This document shows, one piece after another, positions 1 to 9,034 of a stretch of 64,000 bases of DNA. The position numbers and the translations under genes are program-made. The notes beneath the pieces are model-generated. The model saw only the letters and a list, made by a program, of their open reading frames with translations, made no database searches and was not told where the DNA came from. Each line of letters begins with the position of its first letter. Position 1 is the first letter of the stretch. The DNA comes from Haloferax marisrubri (GTDB lineage Archaea > Halobacteriota > Halobacteria > Halobacteriales > Haloferacaceae), in contig NZ_LOPW02000022.1 of NCBI RefSeq assembly GCF_001469875.2, positions 73,829 through 137,828 of the forward strand, read 5' to 3'.

Positions 1-155
1 GCGAGCGCGAGCGCGTCGGCGGCTTCGGTTCTGACGCTCCCGACGCCGGGCGCGCGGCGGGCGAGCGCGTCGTAGAGCGTCGCCCACCGGGTGTAGAACG
101 ACTGGGCGACCGACGACGGAGAACGAGAGCGAGAGTTGGACTGTTCGGCTGTCAT
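1..155 (-). CDS. SAM-dependent methyltransferase, N-terminal fragment
   Basis: The first 51 codons of a minus-strand gene that runs off the left edge. The ATG is at 153-155. After a Ser/Arg-rich start the residues read FYTRWATLYDALARRAPGV, which resembles the start of class I methyltransferases of the UbiE/Methyltransf_11 type, where such a segment precedes the SAM-binding glycine motif. That motif lies outside the window, so the family call is inference. The gene follows the ThiN-domain regulator on the same strand after 12 bases, so the two may be co-transcribed. Confidence 0.5.
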   Translation of the reverse strand, partial: MTAEQSNSRSRSPSSVAQSFYTRWATLYDALARRAPGVGSVRTEAADALAL

Positions 156-167
156 GGGACGGGAGCC

Positions 168-1067
168 TCAGAGCAGGACGCGGACCACGTCGGCGACGGC
201 GGGCGCGTCGGGGCCGAGGATGTACGTGATGGGTTCGATACCGTAACCGCCGCTCTGGTAGACGACGAACGTCTCCGGCAGGTCGCGGGCGGTGAGGAGT
301 TCGCGGACCGGGTCGGTCGGCGCGTCCGGGTCGAACTCGATGCACTCGTAGCCCGCGGCTTCGAGGTCCTGGATGACGCCCGCGTCGTAGACGATGTTGA
401 GCGCGGCGTTCACGTCGGCACCGGCGGCGCGGGCCGAAAGCAGGACGCCCGCGACGTGGCCGCTGACGCCGAACTCGGGTTCGCCGGGAACGGTCGCCTG
501 GCCCTTCACGTCGAAGATGCGGCCGGGGATTGCGGCGATGTCGTCCACGCTGTCGGCGTCCGGCAGCGACTCCACGAGGTTGGAGCCGACGTTCGGGATG
601 AGCCCCGCGAAGCCGGAGGTGTTCGTGAGCATGCGGAGGCCGCGGCGGACCGACGAGCGGACCTGCTCGACGGTTCGGAGGCGACCCTCGGGGTCGTGGA
701 TGCTCCGGAAGCCGTCGTGGGAGGCGAGTTCGGGCATCTCCTCCTCGTGGAGGTCGGACAGCAAGTCGCCTTCCTCCAGTTGGCGGATGAGGACCTCGGC
801 CTCGACGAGCGCCTGCACGGGGGTCATATCGCCGGTTGCGAGGCCGTCGCCGACGCGGGAGACGAGGTCGACGACGCGGGGGTCGGTGGCGACCCGCTCG
901 TTCGTGCTGACCTCGCCGTGGGCGTACTTCGAGACGGCGCTCTGGCTGATGCCGAGCGCCTCGGCGACCTCCGACTGGGTGAACCCGCGGTCGCGGAGGT
1001 CCTCCGCGAGGAGCGCGCGGAACGTGGGCAGGAACGCGTCCACGACGATTTCTTCGATGAACTTCAT
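168..1067 (-). CDS. HTH regulator with C-terminal ThiN domain (ThiR-like)
   Basis: A 299-residue protein. Residues about 20-55 form an XRE-like helix-turn-helix ([19 protein letters not shown], then [12 protein letters not shown]). Residues about 125-295 match the ThiN fold, seen in archaeal thiamine-phosphate synthase ([17 protein letters not shown]; later [19 protein letters not shown]). HTH-ThiN proteins are known archaeal regulators of thiamine genes in which ThiN senses thiamine phosphates; that role is inferred here. The start overlaps the stop of dcd by ATGA, so the two genes are translationally coupled. No thiamine gene is visible nearby. A catalytic rather than regulatory role is unlikely given the HTH. 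Confidence 0.8.
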   Translation of the reverse strand: MKFIEEIVVDAFLPTFRALLAEDLRDRGFTQSEVAEALGISQSAVSKYAHGEVSTNERVATDPRVVDLVSRVGDGLATGDMTPVQALVEAEVLIRQLEEGDLLSDLHEEEMPELASHDGFRSIHDPEGRLRTVEQVRSSVRRGLRMLTNTSGFAGLIPNVGSNLVESLPDADSVDDIAAIPGRIFDVKGQATVPGEPEFGVSGHVAGVLLSARAAGADVNAALNIVYDAGVIQDLEAAGYECIEFDPDAPTDPVRELLTARDLPETFVVYQSGGYGIEPITYILGPDAPAVADVVRVLL

Positions 1068-1651
1068 TCGTCGCCACCGAACTCGGGGTCGGAGCTGAGC
1101 CGCGACGCCTGCGGCCCGCGCTGGCCCTGATACTTCGAGCCGCGTTCGACCCCGTAGGGGCGGTCAGCGGGCGATTTCATCTCCGTGAACACGAGCTGTG
1201 AGATGCGCATGCCGGGGGTGAGCGCGACCGGCGCGGTGCCGAGGTTCGACAGTTCGAGCGTGATTTGCCCCTCGTAGCCGGGGTCGACGATGCCCGCGGT
1301 GGCGTGGATGACGACCGCGAGGCGGCCGAGCGAGGACCGCCCCTCGACGGTCGCCAGCAGGTCGTCCGGAATCGCCACGCGTTCTTTGGTCGTGCCGAGG
1401 ACGAAGTCGCCGGGGTGGAGGATGAAGTCGTCGCCCTCCGGGACGTGCGTCTCGCGGACGTACTCGGAGACTTCGTGCTCTCGGTTCGGGTGGATACAGG
1501 AGATGTTCGTGCGCTGGAACTCCAGGAATTCGGTGCCGAGACGGAGGTCGACGCTCGCGGGCTGGACCTGCATGTCCACGTCGTCTATCGGGTCGACCAC
1601 GAGGTCACCCTCGGCGAGGCGAGCGAGGATGTCCGAGTCGGAGAGTATCAT
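1064..1651 (-). CDS. dcd: dCTP deaminase
   Basis: A 195-residue protein starting [17 protein letters not shown], the usual Dcd N-terminus; an in-frame ATG 12 codons upstream is not needed. The family deaminates dCTP to dUTP, and some archaeal members go on to dUMP. The conserved trimer-core segment [19 protein letters not shown], with the catalytic-region arginine and glutamate, is present, as is the family C-terminal tail with PYG and KYQGQRGP. It feeds the dTTP pathway in the cytoplasm. The stop overlaps the downstream ThiN-domain regulator. Confidence 0.95.
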   Translation of the reverse strand: MILSDSDILARLAEGDLVVDPIDDVDMQVQPASVDLRLGTEFLEFQRTNISCIHPNREHEVSEYVRETHVPEGDDFILHPGDFVLGTTKERVAIPDDLLATVEGRSSLGRLAVVIHATAGIVDPGYEGQITLELSNLGTAPVALTPGMRISQLVFTEMKSPADRPYGVERGSKYQGQRGPQASRLSSDPEFGGDE

Positions 1652-1745
1652 ACTCGAAGGGAGCGCGTCGCGGACAAGTAAATCCACCTTTCGACGGGAG
1701 ACGCCACCCCGTCTCGGCGGAGCGACAGCGCCCCGTGTTGATGGT

Positions 1746-2486
1746 TCAGAGGAGTTCGAACAGGAGACCGACGAGGCTCAGGCCGACGGTGACGACCGCG
1801 GCCGACTCGACGTCGAGGTCGCGGGCGCGGGCCATCCCGTAGGTCCGGACGTACGTCGCCCACGCGACCGTGACGACCACGACGGCCCCGCTGACGAGGC
1901 CGAAGCCGGACAGCGCGGCCTGCATCGCGGCGACCGCGGCGTCGGGGGTCGACGGGAGGTCGATTCGCGGGAGGGCGTAGGCGAGGTAGCCGGCAATCGC
2001 GAGGGCGCGGGCCGCGCTCGGGACCATCCCCCACGCGGCGACCGTCAGGGACTCTGCGAAGCCGCCCTCGCCGCCGACGAGCGACGTGCCGAGGTGGAGC
2101 ATCGCTCCCTCGAAGAGCCAGAACAGCGGCACGCCGACGAGCATCGCCCACGGGACCCACGAGATTTCGTCCCAGACGAGGTCGCCGAGGCGCTCGTCGA
2201 GCTGTTCGGGGACCGATGGGTCACAGCCCGCCGGCGCGTCCATGTCGTCGAACGGGCCGCCCTCTTCGTAGTTTTCGCACATCCAGTCGGGGGCGTGTTC
2301 GGGGTTGTCGACGCTGACCTGCTGGTCGAGCTGTTGGGTGAACGTGACGAGGATGCCGCCGACGGCGGCCGCGACGACGAGCGTCACGAGCGCGACGACG
2401 ACGAGCGCCCGCCCGGTGTCGAGCGGTCGCGGCCGCGACGCGAAGTACTCGCGCGGCTTGAGGAGGGGCGTTCGGGGACCTGCCAT
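1746..2486 (-). CDS. Yip1-family multi-pass membrane protein
   Basis: 246 residues from the ATG at 2484-2486 ([19 protein letters not shown]). One TM helix follows residue 24, an extracytoplasmic acidic stretch contains a Cys pair ([10 protein letters not shown] and GCDPSV), and four to five further TM segments follow. The layout and the N-terminal PREYFASRP are typical of archaeal YIP1-domain proteins, whose function is not known. Its start region faces the pth2 promoter, so the two transcripts diverge. Confidence 0.65.
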   Translation of the reverse strand: MAGPRTPLLKPREYFASRPRPLDTGRALVVVALVTLVVAAAVGGILVTFTQQLDQQVSVDNPEHAPDWMCENYEEGGPFDDMDAPAGCDPSVPEQLDERLGDLVWDEISWVPWAMLVGVPLFWLFEGAMLHLGTSLVGGEGGFAESLTVAAWGMVPSAARALAIAGYLAYALPRIDLPSTPDAAVAAMQAALSGFGLVSGAVVVVTVAWATYVRTYGMARARDLDVESAAVVTVGLSLVGLLFELL

Positions 2487-2581
2487 CGGTCGAACCACGG
2501 AGATGTCGGTGAAATGTCTTCTGCCCGCACGCGACGCCCGCGATGGGAGGACATTTACCGCGTCGGCGGGGAGTAGCGGGC

Positions 2582-2920
2582 ATGAAACAGGCCATCGTCG
2601 CACGCGCCGACCTCGGCATGGGCCGGGGAAAGCTCGCCGCGCAGGTCGCCCACGCCTCGCTGTCCGCCTACGAGGACACCGACTCGCAGACCCGGAAGCG
2701 CTGGAAGGGCGGCGGACAGAAGAAGGTCGTCCTCAAGGCCAACGGCGAGTCGGAACTGTTCAAACTCGCCGACAAGGCCGAGCGGGCGGGCATCCCCCAC
2801 GCCATCATCCGCGACGCGGGACACACGCAACTCGACCCCGGCACGGTGACGGCGCTCGCCGTCGGCCCCGGTGAGGACGACGAAATCGACCGCGTGACCG
2901 GCGACCTCTCGCTGTACTGA
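2582..2920 (+). CDS. pth2: Peptidyl-tRNA hydrolase, Pth2 type
   Basis: 112 residues. It releases tRNA from peptidyl-tRNA dropped from ribosomes. The whole length is the Pth2 domain: [16 protein letters not shown] near the N-terminus carries the conserved Lys and His, and [20 protein letters not shown] forms the C-terminal signature. The start at ATG 2582 lies a short distance after a TTTACCGCG element and gives the family's usual start ([14 protein letters not shown]). The stop overlaps the truD start (TGATG), so the genes are coupled. Confidence 0.95.
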   Translation: MKQAIVARADLGMGRGKLAAQVAHASLSAYEDTDSQTRKRWKGGGQKKVVLKANGESELFKLADKAERAGIPHAIIRDAGHTQLDPGTVTALAVGPGEDDEIDRVTGDLSLY

Positions 2921-4308
2921 TGCGCGAGGCACACCCGCTGGAGCGCGCGGTCGGCATCGACAGCTACGTGAGCGACGCCGACGGCGTCGGCGGCCGCCTT
3001 CGCGTCGCCCCCGAGGACTTCCGCGTGCGCGAACTCGAACTCGACTCGCTGAACGTCCGCCCGCCGGACGCGCCGACCGGCGACTTCCCGAACCTCGTCC
3101 TCCGCGTCACCCTCCGCGGCTGGGACACCAACGACTTCGCGGGCCGGCTCTCGGACGAACTCGACGCGAGCAGAGAGCGCGTCTCGTGGGCCGGCACGAA
3201 GGACAAACACGCCGTGACGACCCAACTGTTCACGGTCAACGGCGGCGACGCCGACGACGTGCCCGAGATACCGAACGCCGACATCGAGGTCGTCGGCCGC
3301 CTCGGCCGCACGCTGAACTTCGGCGACCTCGCGGGCAACGGCTTCCGCATCCGCGTCCGCGACCCCGAGAGCCCCGACAACGCCGCGGCCGTCACCGACG
3401 CGCTCGCCGAGTTCGGCGGCCGCGAGGGCCGCGTCGGCGTCCCGAACTTCTTCGGCCACCAGCGGTTCGGCAGCATCCGCCCCATCACCCACAAAGTCGG
3501 CCTGCACGTCGTCCGCGGCGAGTGGCGCGAGGCCGTGTTGGCGTACTGCGGCGGGCCGACCGAGGACGAACCCGAGGAGACCCAAGAAGGCCGCGCCGTC
3601 GTCGACGAGGAAGCCGCGTCGGCCGACCCCGACTGGCACCGCGCGCTCGACCGGATTCCGGGCTACCTCGGCTACGAGCGCGGCATGCTCCACCGCCTCG
3701 CCGAGGACGGCGCGGAGACCGACGAGGACTGGCGCAACGCGCTCGAATCGGTCCCGTCGAACCTCCAGCGACTGTTCGTCAACGCCGCGCAGTCCTACGC
3801 GTTCAACCGGATGCTCTCGGAGCGCCTCGACCGCGGCCTCCCGTTCGACGAACCCGTCGAGGGCGACGTGGTCTGCTTCGCCGACCGCGACGCGCCCGAG
3901 GGGTTGGAACTCCCCGACGTGAGCCGTCTCCAGACCGCGACGGGTCGCAGAGTGGAGGTCATGGGCCGCCACATCGAACGCGGTCGCGCGTTCGTCACGG
4001 CCCCGCTCGTCGGCACCGACACCGAACTCGCCGAGGGCGAACAGGGCGACATCGAGCGCGCCGTCCTCGACGACCTCGACCTCGAACCGGGCGACTTCGA
4101 CCTCCCCGGCAACTTCCGGTCGACCGGGACGCGCCGGGCGGTTCTCGTCCGCACCGACCTCGACGTGGACCGCGAGAGCGGCGACGCCGACGGCGCTGGC
4201 GGCGCTGGCGACGCTGACGACCTCGTCTTCGACTTCGCGCTCCCCCACGGCTCGTACGCGACGGCCGTGATGCGCGAGTACCTGAAGGCCGGTCCGCTCG
4301 ACCTCTGA
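2920..4308 (+). CDS. truD: tRNA pseudouridine(13) synthase TruD
   Basis: 462 residues. It converts U13 of tRNA to pseudouridine. The catalytic Asp motif [11 protein letters not shown] lies near residue 90, [19 protein letters not shown] follows, and the TRUD insertion domain starts around NFFGHQRFG near residue 170. Residues [17 protein letters not shown] close the protein, as in the family. A short Ala/Gly/Asp repeat ([14 protein letters not shown]) sits close to the C-terminus and looks like a loop expansion. Translationally coupled to pth2. Confidence 0.95.
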   Translation: MREAHPLERAVGIDSYVSDADGVGGRLRVAPEDFRVRELELDSLNVRPPDAPTGDFPNLVLRVTLRGWDTNDFAGRLSDELDASRERVSWAGTKDKHAVTTQLFTVNGGDADDVPEIPNADIEVVGRLGRTLNFGDLAGNGFRIRVRDPESPDNAAAVTDALAEFGGREGRVGVPNFFGHQRFGSIRPITHKVGLHVVRGEWREAVLAYCGGPTEDEPEETQEGRAVVDEEAASADPDWHRALDRIPGYLGYERGMLHRLAEDGAETDEDWRNALESVPSNLQRLFVNAAQSYAFNRMLSERLDRGLPFDEPVEGDVVCFADRDAPEGLELPDVSRLQTATGRRVEVMGRHIERGRAFVTAPLVGTDTELAEGEQGDIERAVLDDLDLEPGDFDLPGNFRSTGTRRAVLVRTDLDVDRESGDADGAGGAGDADDLVFDFALPHGSYATAVMREYLKAGPLDL

Positions 4309-4329
4309 AAGGCGAACCGAGACGCGAAT

Positions 4330-5142
4330 CTACTGTTTTGCGGCGCTCGCGGCGGGGCTGGCTCCCGCCTGTCGCTTCGCGTCCACGGTGCGCGTGGTCG
4401 CGTAGCCGATAGCCGCGAAGGGAAGCGAAAAGAGCGTCGCGGCGACCGCGAACCCGAGCGCGAGACCGACGGTTCCCAACTGGAAGCCGGCGGCCTCCGC
4501 GGCCGGTGGGAAGTACGCCCACGCGGGGACGGCGAACGCGAGCGCCGAGACCACCGCGCCGAGACGGAACCGACCGCGGGCGCTGGCGACGCCGAGCGCG
4601 TAGCCGACGGCCAGCGGGAGCGCCAGCGTCGCGGTCCGGGCGACCGAGGGACCGGCGACGAGCGACGCGACGACGCCGCCGAGGGCGACCGGTGCCATCG
4701 CGGACAGCGACCCGGTGACGACGCCCTCGGCGTTCGACCGGCCGGCGAAGACGGCTCCGGCGGCGGCGAGGAGCGCGACGCCCACGCCGGCGACGACGAC
4801 GGGCCTGTCGCGGGCGAAGACGACGACGAGCGGGACGGTCGCCGAGGCGACGAGCGCGAACGCGAGTTCGGCGGTCGTCCGCGTGTCCGAGGGGTCGCGG
4901 TGGGAGACGAACGCGCGGAAACTCCCGGCGGCGACCCACGAGAGGGCGGCGAAGAGCGCCGTCGAGAGGGGCGCGGCCCGGCGGAGGTACGAGGCGACGG
5001 CGCGACCCGTGTCGAGCGCCGACTGGCCCAGTTGCGTGGCGAGGCGGACGGTCGTCTCGGGGTCGAGCGCGAGCGCGACCAGTCCGACGAGGCCGGCGAG
5101 CGCGAGCGGCGACAGCGACGCGAGAAGGGCGCGGCGGCGCAT
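4330..5142 (-). CDS. Multi-pass membrane protein, unknown function
   Basis: 270 residues from ATG 5140-5142 (MRRRALLASLSPLALAGLVG). About eight hydrophobic segments alternate with short Arg-containing loops; the C-terminus is Ala-rich (QAGASPAASAAKQ). I recognise no catalytic motif. An upstream in-frame extension exists but runs through the promoter of the divergent DUF2103 gene, so the internal ATG is preferred: it follows an AAACATATTC element by about 28 bases, as expected for a leaderless archaeal mRNA. Confidence 0.6.
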   Translation of the reverse strand: MRRRALLASLSPLALAGLVGLVALALDPETTVRLATQLGQSALDTGRAVASYLRRAAPLSTALFAALSWVAAGSFRAFVSHRDPSDTRTTAELAFALVASATVPLVVVFARDRPVVVAGVGVALLAAAGAVFAGRSNAEGVVTGSLSAMAPVALGGVVASLVAGPSVARTATLALPLAVGYALGVASARGRFRLGAVVSALAFAVPAWAYFPPAAEAAGFQLGTVGLALGFAVAATLFSLPFAAIGYATTRTVDAKRQAGASPAASAAKQ

Positions 5143-5268
5143 ACGGAGTGGAGTCTCGGACACGGGGACGAATATGTTTCGCCGGGCGGGTCGTGCGCCG
5201 GGAGTCGCGGCGCGTCCGCTCCGACCCGCATAAACGGCCTTTTGTACGCGCACGACCGACACGTCGAT
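5143..5268. promoter_or_regulatory. Divergent promoter region (membrane protein / DUF2103 gene)
   Basis: This 126-base gap separates two divergent starts. Towards the minus gene, AAACATATTC (5169-5178 read on the minus strand) sits about 28 bases from the ATG. Towards the plus gene, GCATAAACGG (around 5228-5237) sits 32-41 bases before the ATG at 5269. Both fit archaeal TATA-box spacing. Inferred from spacing only. Confidence 0.45.
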
Positions 5269-5994
5269 ATGCACTGTCGGCGGTGTGGAAATCCGTTAGA
5301 GAAGCCGGGAGACTACTGTCTCACCTGCAACACCGCCAACTGCGACGCCGTCGTGGCCGTCTTCGAGGCCGACCGCGCGACGCTGACGTTCCTCGACGAG
5401 GAGGACGTGCTCGGCGAGACGACGGTCACGACGATTCCCGAGTCGGACGACGAGACGAAGGTCGTCCAACTCCGCAACTTCGCCGGCCTCGTCGCCGACG
5501 AGATTCGGCGCAAGCGACCCGAAACGGTGTACGCCGCGGGCGAGCGCGCCCCGCTCCGCGAGACGCGCGCCCAACTCCACCACGAGTTCTATCGCGTCTC
5601 CGACGACGACCCCGTCCAGCGCGTCCTCGACACCCGCGGCGAGCGGACGCTGGAGGTCGTCGATATTCCGCCCGCGGAGAAGTTGGGCGGGAGCCACAGC
5701 ACGCTCATCGGCGGGCGACGGGGTCGCCGGGCAATCGGCGTCGTCGCCGGCCACCCACACGTCAAGAAAGTCATCCCCGGCCCCATCGACGCCGGCGGCA
5801 CCGGGTCGCGGACGGGCCTCCGAGCGAAGGTCACCCGCGCCGACGACAACGGGAACGTCAGGCTCCTCCTGCGAGACGGGTCGAGCGTCCAAGAGAACCG
5901 CATCGTCACGACGGCGATGAACCGAGAGACGGGCGAGCGCGTCCGCGACGACCTGAACGAGGCGCTGCGAGAAGACGAGTTACAAGACACATAG
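5269..5994 (+). CDS. DUF2103 protein with N-terminal zinc-finger motif
   Basis: 241 residues. It starts MHCRRCGNPLEKPGDYCLTC, giving CxxC and CxxC pairs that should bind zinc, and continues with NCDAVVAVFEADRATLTFLD. The C-terminal half has GGSHSTLIGGRRGRRAIGV and ends VTTAMNRETGERVRDDLN, a pattern of the archaeal DUF2103 family annotated as predicted metal-binding. The molecular role is unknown; an RNA or nucleotide-related job is only a guess from the basic loops. Single gene, convergent with the epimerase. Confidence 0.75.
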   Translation: MHCRRCGNPLEKPGDYCLTCNTANCDAVVAVFEADRATLTFLDEEDVLGETTVTTIPESDDETKVVQLRNFAGLVADEIRRKRPETVYAAGERAPLRETRAQLHHEFYRVSDDDPVQRVLDTRGERTLEVVDIPPAEKLGGSHSTLIGGRRGRRAIGVVAGHPHVKKVIPGPIDAGGTGSRTGLRAKVTRADDNGNVRLLLRDGSSVQENRIVTTAMNRETGERVRDDLNEALREDELQDT

Positions 5995-6033
5995 CGGCCG
6001 AAAAACACGTCGAGTCGGAATCGAGTGGCCGAC

Positions 6034-7050
6034 TCAGGCCGACTCGGTCGCACCCTCCGGGACCGTCTCGATGTGAATCGGCTCCGTCTCGGCCTCGGCC
6101 TCGGCTTCTTCCCGTTGCGTTTCGTACCACGCGACCGTCTCGGCGATAGCGTCTCGCAGAGGAGTCGGTTCGACGGCGTCGCCGAACGTCTCGCGGAACT
6201 TCGCGTCGCGGACGACGTACGGCTCCTCGAAGGCGTAACGCATCTCCGAGAGCTCCTTCAGCGGCGCGCTCAGGTAGCCGCCGAGCGTCAGCGCGAGCCC
6301 CGGCGCGGCGATGATGTGCGGAAAGCCCGGGTCGACCTCGGCGGCCTCGTAGACGAGGTCGACGAAGCGGCGCGTCGAGACCGTCTCGGGGTTCGGGACG
6401 TGCCAGACCTCGCCGAGGGCCTCGTCGCGCTCGCCGAGGAGGACGAGCGCTCGCGCGAAGTCGGGGACGTAGGTGTAGGTGTGGGCGAGTTGCGGGTCGC
6501 CGAACACCTTCGCGCGCTTGCCGGCGACGGCGGCCCCGAACACCTGCTCGCCGACGGCCGACTCGCGGACGCGCGGGCCGAAGAAGTCGCTGGCGCGGCC
6601 GATGGTGGCCTCGATGCGGCCCGTCTCGTGGGCGTCGAGGACGATATCGGCGCACTCGGCTCTGGTCTGGCCTTTCGGGCCGGTGGCGGCATAGGGGAGG
6701 TCCTCGGTGAGGCGGACCTGCACCGGGCCGTACATGTAGAGGTTCTCGGCGACGACGAGGCGCGCGCCGGCGGCTTCGGCTCCCGCGACGATGCCGCGGG
6801 TGAGGTCGGGGAACAGTTCGGGCCAGTCGTCGTACGGCGGTTTGGCGCAGTGATAGACGACGTCGGCGTCCGCGAAGGCGGCGACGGCGCGGTCGGGGTA
6901 GAGCACGTCCGCGAGGCGGCTCTCGACGCCCTCTGGGAGGAAGTCGGGTTCGTGACGCGTCACCGCGGCCACGTCCGCCCCGCGCTCCCGGAGCTGTTCC
7001 ATCACCGCGAGTCCGACGGGACCCGCACCAACCACCACGTGTTGTGTCAT
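6034..7050 (-). CDS. NAD-dependent epimerase/dehydratase family protein
   Basis: 338 residues from ATG 7048-7050 (MTQHVVVGAGPVGLAVMEQL). The glycine-rich GAGPVG loop begins the Rossmann fold of the extended SDR/epimerase family. VVYHCAKPPYDDWPELFPDL follows around residue 70, and the active-site region holds AENLYMYGPV, in which the usual YxxxK tyrosine context is replaced. The C-terminal half binds substrate (HVPNPETVSTRRFVDLVY). The substrate cannot be read from sequence; sugar nucleotide or steroid-like substrates are both known in the family. Confidence 0.8.
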   Translation of the reverse strand: MTQHVVVGAGPVGLAVMEQLRERGADVAAVTRHEPDFLPEGVESRLADVLYPDRAVAAFADADVVYHCAKPPYDDWPELFPDLTRGIVAGAEAAGARLVVAENLYMYGPVQVRLTEDLPYAATGPKGQTRAECADIVLDAHETGRIEATIGRASDFFGPRVRESAVGEQVFGAAVAGKRAKVFGDPQLAHTYTYVPDFARALVLLGERDEALGEVWHVPNPETVSTRRFVDLVYEAAEVDPGFPHIIAAPGLALTLGGYLSAPLKELSEMRYAFEEPYVVRDAKFRETFGDAVEPTPLRDAIAETVAWYETQREEAEAEAETEPIHIETVPEGATESA

Positions 7051-7116
7051 GGACTCCCGTACGCACGCCGGCGACAAAGCGGTGTCTAGGCCCGTCAGGT
7101 CCCGAGACGACTCGTA

Positions 7117-7125
7117 GGGTTTATC
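7117..7125 (+). promoter_or_regulatory. Predicted TATA element of the L37Ae operon
   Basis: GGGTTTATCC around 7117-7126 lies 28-36 bases before the L37Ae ATG at 7153. This is the position expected for a TATA box driving a transcript with almost no leader. It would serve the L37Ae-rpoP-pcc1 genes. Confidence 0.45.
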
Positions 7126-7152
7126 CATACCGGGGAGGTAGTTCGCGGTACT

Positions 7153-7422
7153 ATGGCCGACAAGAAGGCACGATCCGTCGGTAGTTCCGGGCGCTTCGGC
7201 GCTCGGTACGGCCGCGTCGCTCGACGCCGCGTCAAGGAAATCGAAGCAGAGATGCGCAACTCCAAAGTCGACGGCGACGACGTCACTCGCGTCGAAACCG
7301 GCGTCTGGAAGAACGAGGAGACTGGCGAGATTTTCACCGGCGGCACCTACCGCCCGCAGACCCCCGCAGGCAAGCAGGTCCGCCGTTCCATCCGCGCCGC
7401 GCTCACCGGCGAGGACGAATAA
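7153..7422 (+). CDS. rpl37ae: 50S ribosomal protein L37Ae (eL43), zinc-site cysteines missing
   Basis: 89 residues. The N-terminal [20 protein letters not shown] and the C-terminal [20 protein letters not shown] are clear L37Ae blocks. The protein contains no cysteine: the two CxxC pairs that normally flank the central strand are replaced by about [10 protein letters not shown] and [10 protein letters not shown]. The family role is in the large ribosomal subunit. First gene of an informational operon, 33 bases before rpoP. Confidence 0.93.
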   Translation: MADKKARSVGSSGRFGARYGRVARRRVKEIEAEMRNSKVDGDDVTRVETGVWKNEETGEIFTGGTYRPQTPAGKQVRRSIRAALTGEDE

Positions 7423-7455
7423 CGCCCAAGTAGCCTCGACTCTTCACATCTCACA

Positions 7456-7590
7456 ATGAGCTACAAGTGTTCCCGGTGCAAGCGCGATGTCGAACTGGAC
7501 GAGTTCGGTGGCGTCCGCTGTCCGTACTGCGGGCACCGCGTCCTGCTGAAGGAGCGGTCCCCCAACGTCAAAGAAGTCGCCGTCGAGTAG
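7456..7590 (+). CDS. rpoP: DNA-directed RNA polymerase subunit P (Rpb12-like)
   Basis: A 44-residue protein. It carries a zinc ribbon with [13 protein letters not shown] followed by [16 protein letters not shown], the classic Rpb12/RpoP arrangement of two CxxC pairs and a basic tail. It stabilises the RpoD/RpoL platform and the open complex in archaeal RNA polymerase. ATG at 7456; one base separates its stop from the GTG of pcc1. Confidence 0.95.
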   Translation: MSYKCSRCKRDVELDEFGGVRCPYCGHRVLLKERSPNVKEVAVE

Positions 7591-7591
7591 C

Positions 7592-7861
7592 GTGCGCCCA
7601 GCGCACAGCGCGTCGCTCGAATTCGACTATTCTACCGAGCGACGCGCGCGCGTCGTCGAACGAAGCGTCGCCGTCGAGGAAGGCGAAATAGACGACGCCC
7701 GGTCCGGCGCGCGCGTCGCCCGCGAAGGGCGGACCGTCGTCGTCACCGTCGAGGCCGGCGACCTCGTCGCGCTCCGCGCGGGCGTGAACTCGTGGATACG
7801 CCTCGTAGAGACCGCAGAGCGCGTCGCTGACGCCGGCGCGACGTATTCGGAGTCCGCGTAG
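7592..7861 (+). CDS. pcc1: KEOPS complex subunit Pcc1
   Basis: 89 residues from a GTG start at 7592, one base after rpoP. Pcc1 is the dimeric tRNA-binding subunit of KEOPS, which makes t6A37 in ANN-decoding tRNAs. The fold is visible as an N-terminal strand (SASLEFDY), a central region with VVVTVEAGDLVALRAGVNSW and a final helix (IRLVETAERVADAG). The rpoP-pcc1-pfdB neighbourhood is common in archaea and supports the call. Confidence 0.88.
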   Translation: MRPAHSASLEFDYSTERRARVVERSVAVEEGEIDDARSGARVAREGRTVVVTVEAGDLVALRAGVNSWIRLVETAERVADAGATYSESA

Positions 7862-7904
7862 GAGACCGCGGGTGTTTTAGGGCCGGCGTCCCGTCGGTTC
7901 GGGT

Positions 7905-8288
7905 ATGCAGGGAAGTCTACCGCCGGAAGCCCAAGAGAAGCTCGAAGAACTGCAGAACCTTCAGGAGACCGCCCAGAACGTCTCCGAGCAGAAGCAGTCC
8001 TCCGAGACCGCGCTCAACGAGGCGCAGACCGCGCTCACCACGCTCGAAGAGATCGACGGTGACTCGAAGATGTACCGCGAGGTCGGCGAGCTCCTCATCG
8101 AGACCGACTACGAGTCGGCCAAGGACGACCTCGAAGAGAAGGTCGAGAACCTCGAAGTGCGCGTCGAACAGCTCACGAAGCAGGAGACGCGCGTGCAGGA
8201 GAAGTTCGAGAGCCTGCAGGAAGAACTCCAGCAGATGCTCCAGGGCGGCGCGGGCGGCGCGGGTCCGATGGGCCCCGGCGGCGCGTAA
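7905..8288 (+). CDS. pfdB: Prefoldin beta subunit
   Basis: 127 residues: two long coiled-coil helices ([20 protein letters not shown] and a second after the strand pair) joined by a small beta hairpin around [19 protein letters not shown], as in beta-class prefoldin. A Gly-rich tail ([14 protein letters not shown]) ends the protein. It builds the hexameric chaperone that hands unfolded proteins to the thermosome. A GTTTTAGG element about 30 bases before the ATG suggests an extra internal promoter. DUF3194 begins on the next base. Confidence 0.95.
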   Translation: MQGSLPPEAQEKLEELQNLQETAQNVSEQKQSSETALNEAQTALTTLEEIDGDSKMYREVGELLIETDYESAKDDLEEKVENLEVRVEQLTKQETRVQEKFESLQEELQQMLQGGAGGAGPMGPGGA

Positions 8289-8543
8289 ATGCCACAGCCG
8301 ACGGACGAAGAAGTGGTCGAAACCGCCGCGGAGGCGGCTGAAGGCCTCATCTTCGCCCGCTTCAAGCAGTCTCGCGTCAAGGACTTCGACGTCACCGTGA
8401 CGTTCGAAGACGGCGTCCTCGACGTCGACGTGTACGTCAACGCGCCCGACGACGCCGACGACGCGGAGGCAGTCGCCGAGGAGGCGGCGCTGACGGCACA
8501 GGAGGCCGTGGACGAACTGTTCGCGGCCGCCGACGAAGAGTAA
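8289..8543 (+). CDS. DUF3194 protein
   Basis: 84 residues starting on the base after the pfdB stop, so surely co-translated. It has an acidic N-terminal helix (TDEEVVETAAEAAEGLIFAR), a beta strand pair (KDFDVTVTFEDGVLDVDVYV) and a C-terminal Ala/Glu-rich helix. The DUF3194 family regularly follows prefoldin beta in archaea; its function is unknown, and a role near the chaperone is only suggested by this linkage. Confidence 0.85.
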   Translation: MPQPTDEEVVETAAEAAEGLIFARFKQSRVKDFDVTVTFEDGVLDVDVYVNAPDDADDAEAVAEEAALTAQEAVDELFAAADEE

Positions 8544-8726
8544 GGGACGTTCTCGCGGGTACCCCCCGCACTCGGTTTCTCCCGGTGAGCGGCGGCGCTG
8601 TGCCGGTCGAGGCGCGGGCCGAACGTGAGAGAGTCGGGCGGTGATTTTTGCATTCCGCAAGTATCACCGAGCGTGGGTGTGACACCATACGACACAATTA
8701 AACACGATAGTGGTGTATGTTACCTC

Positions 8727-8933
8727 ATGTCAATCAGAAGGACGCCGAGAGGAACGACTGCGTTGGACCGGTTGCGAGAGCGATACAGCGAGGCCGACCT
8801 CACCTGTTCGAAGTGCGGTTTCACCGACAGCGACGGCGAGTGGTCCGCCAAGACGACCGGGTCGAGCGTGTTCTACCGGCGGGTCTGTCCGAGTTGCGGT
8901 GCTATCGAGACGCGGACGCTCTCGCTGAAATAG
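8727..8933 (+). CDS. Small zinc-finger protein (haloarchaeal CPxCG type)
   Basis: 68 residues from ATG 8727. One zinc knuckle is CSKCGF and the second is CPSCGA, separated by about 30 residues with SDGEWSAKTTGSSVFYRRV between. Such double-knuckle proteins are abundant and mostly uncharacterised in haloarchaea. An AATTAAAC element at about 8695-8702 lies 25-32 bases before the ATG, so this is probably a single-gene leaderless transcript. An upstream in-frame extension crosses that promoter and was rejected. Confidence 0.75.
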   Translation: MSIRRTPRGTTALDRLRERYSEADLTCSKCGFTDSDGEWSAKTTGSSVFYRRVCPSCGAIETRTLSLK

Positions 8934-9034
8934 TGCGACGGGGGCCGTTCGTCGCTCGAATCGAATCGTGAGTGGCGACGCGACCGGCGGAAAGAGCGGT
9001 GGTGAGGGCGACGGGCGGCGACGAGCCGTCTCGT

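Noticed and set aside
394-1130. Long plus-strand frames across the ThiN-regulator gene
   Set aside because: They mirror the minus-strand gene with its third-position GC bias, and encode Arg/Ser-rich low-complexity sequence with no domain.
3186-4939. Long Arg-rich frames overlapping truD and the next membrane gene
   Set aside because: Shadow frames of GC-rich codons; composition is not that of a haloarchaeal protein.
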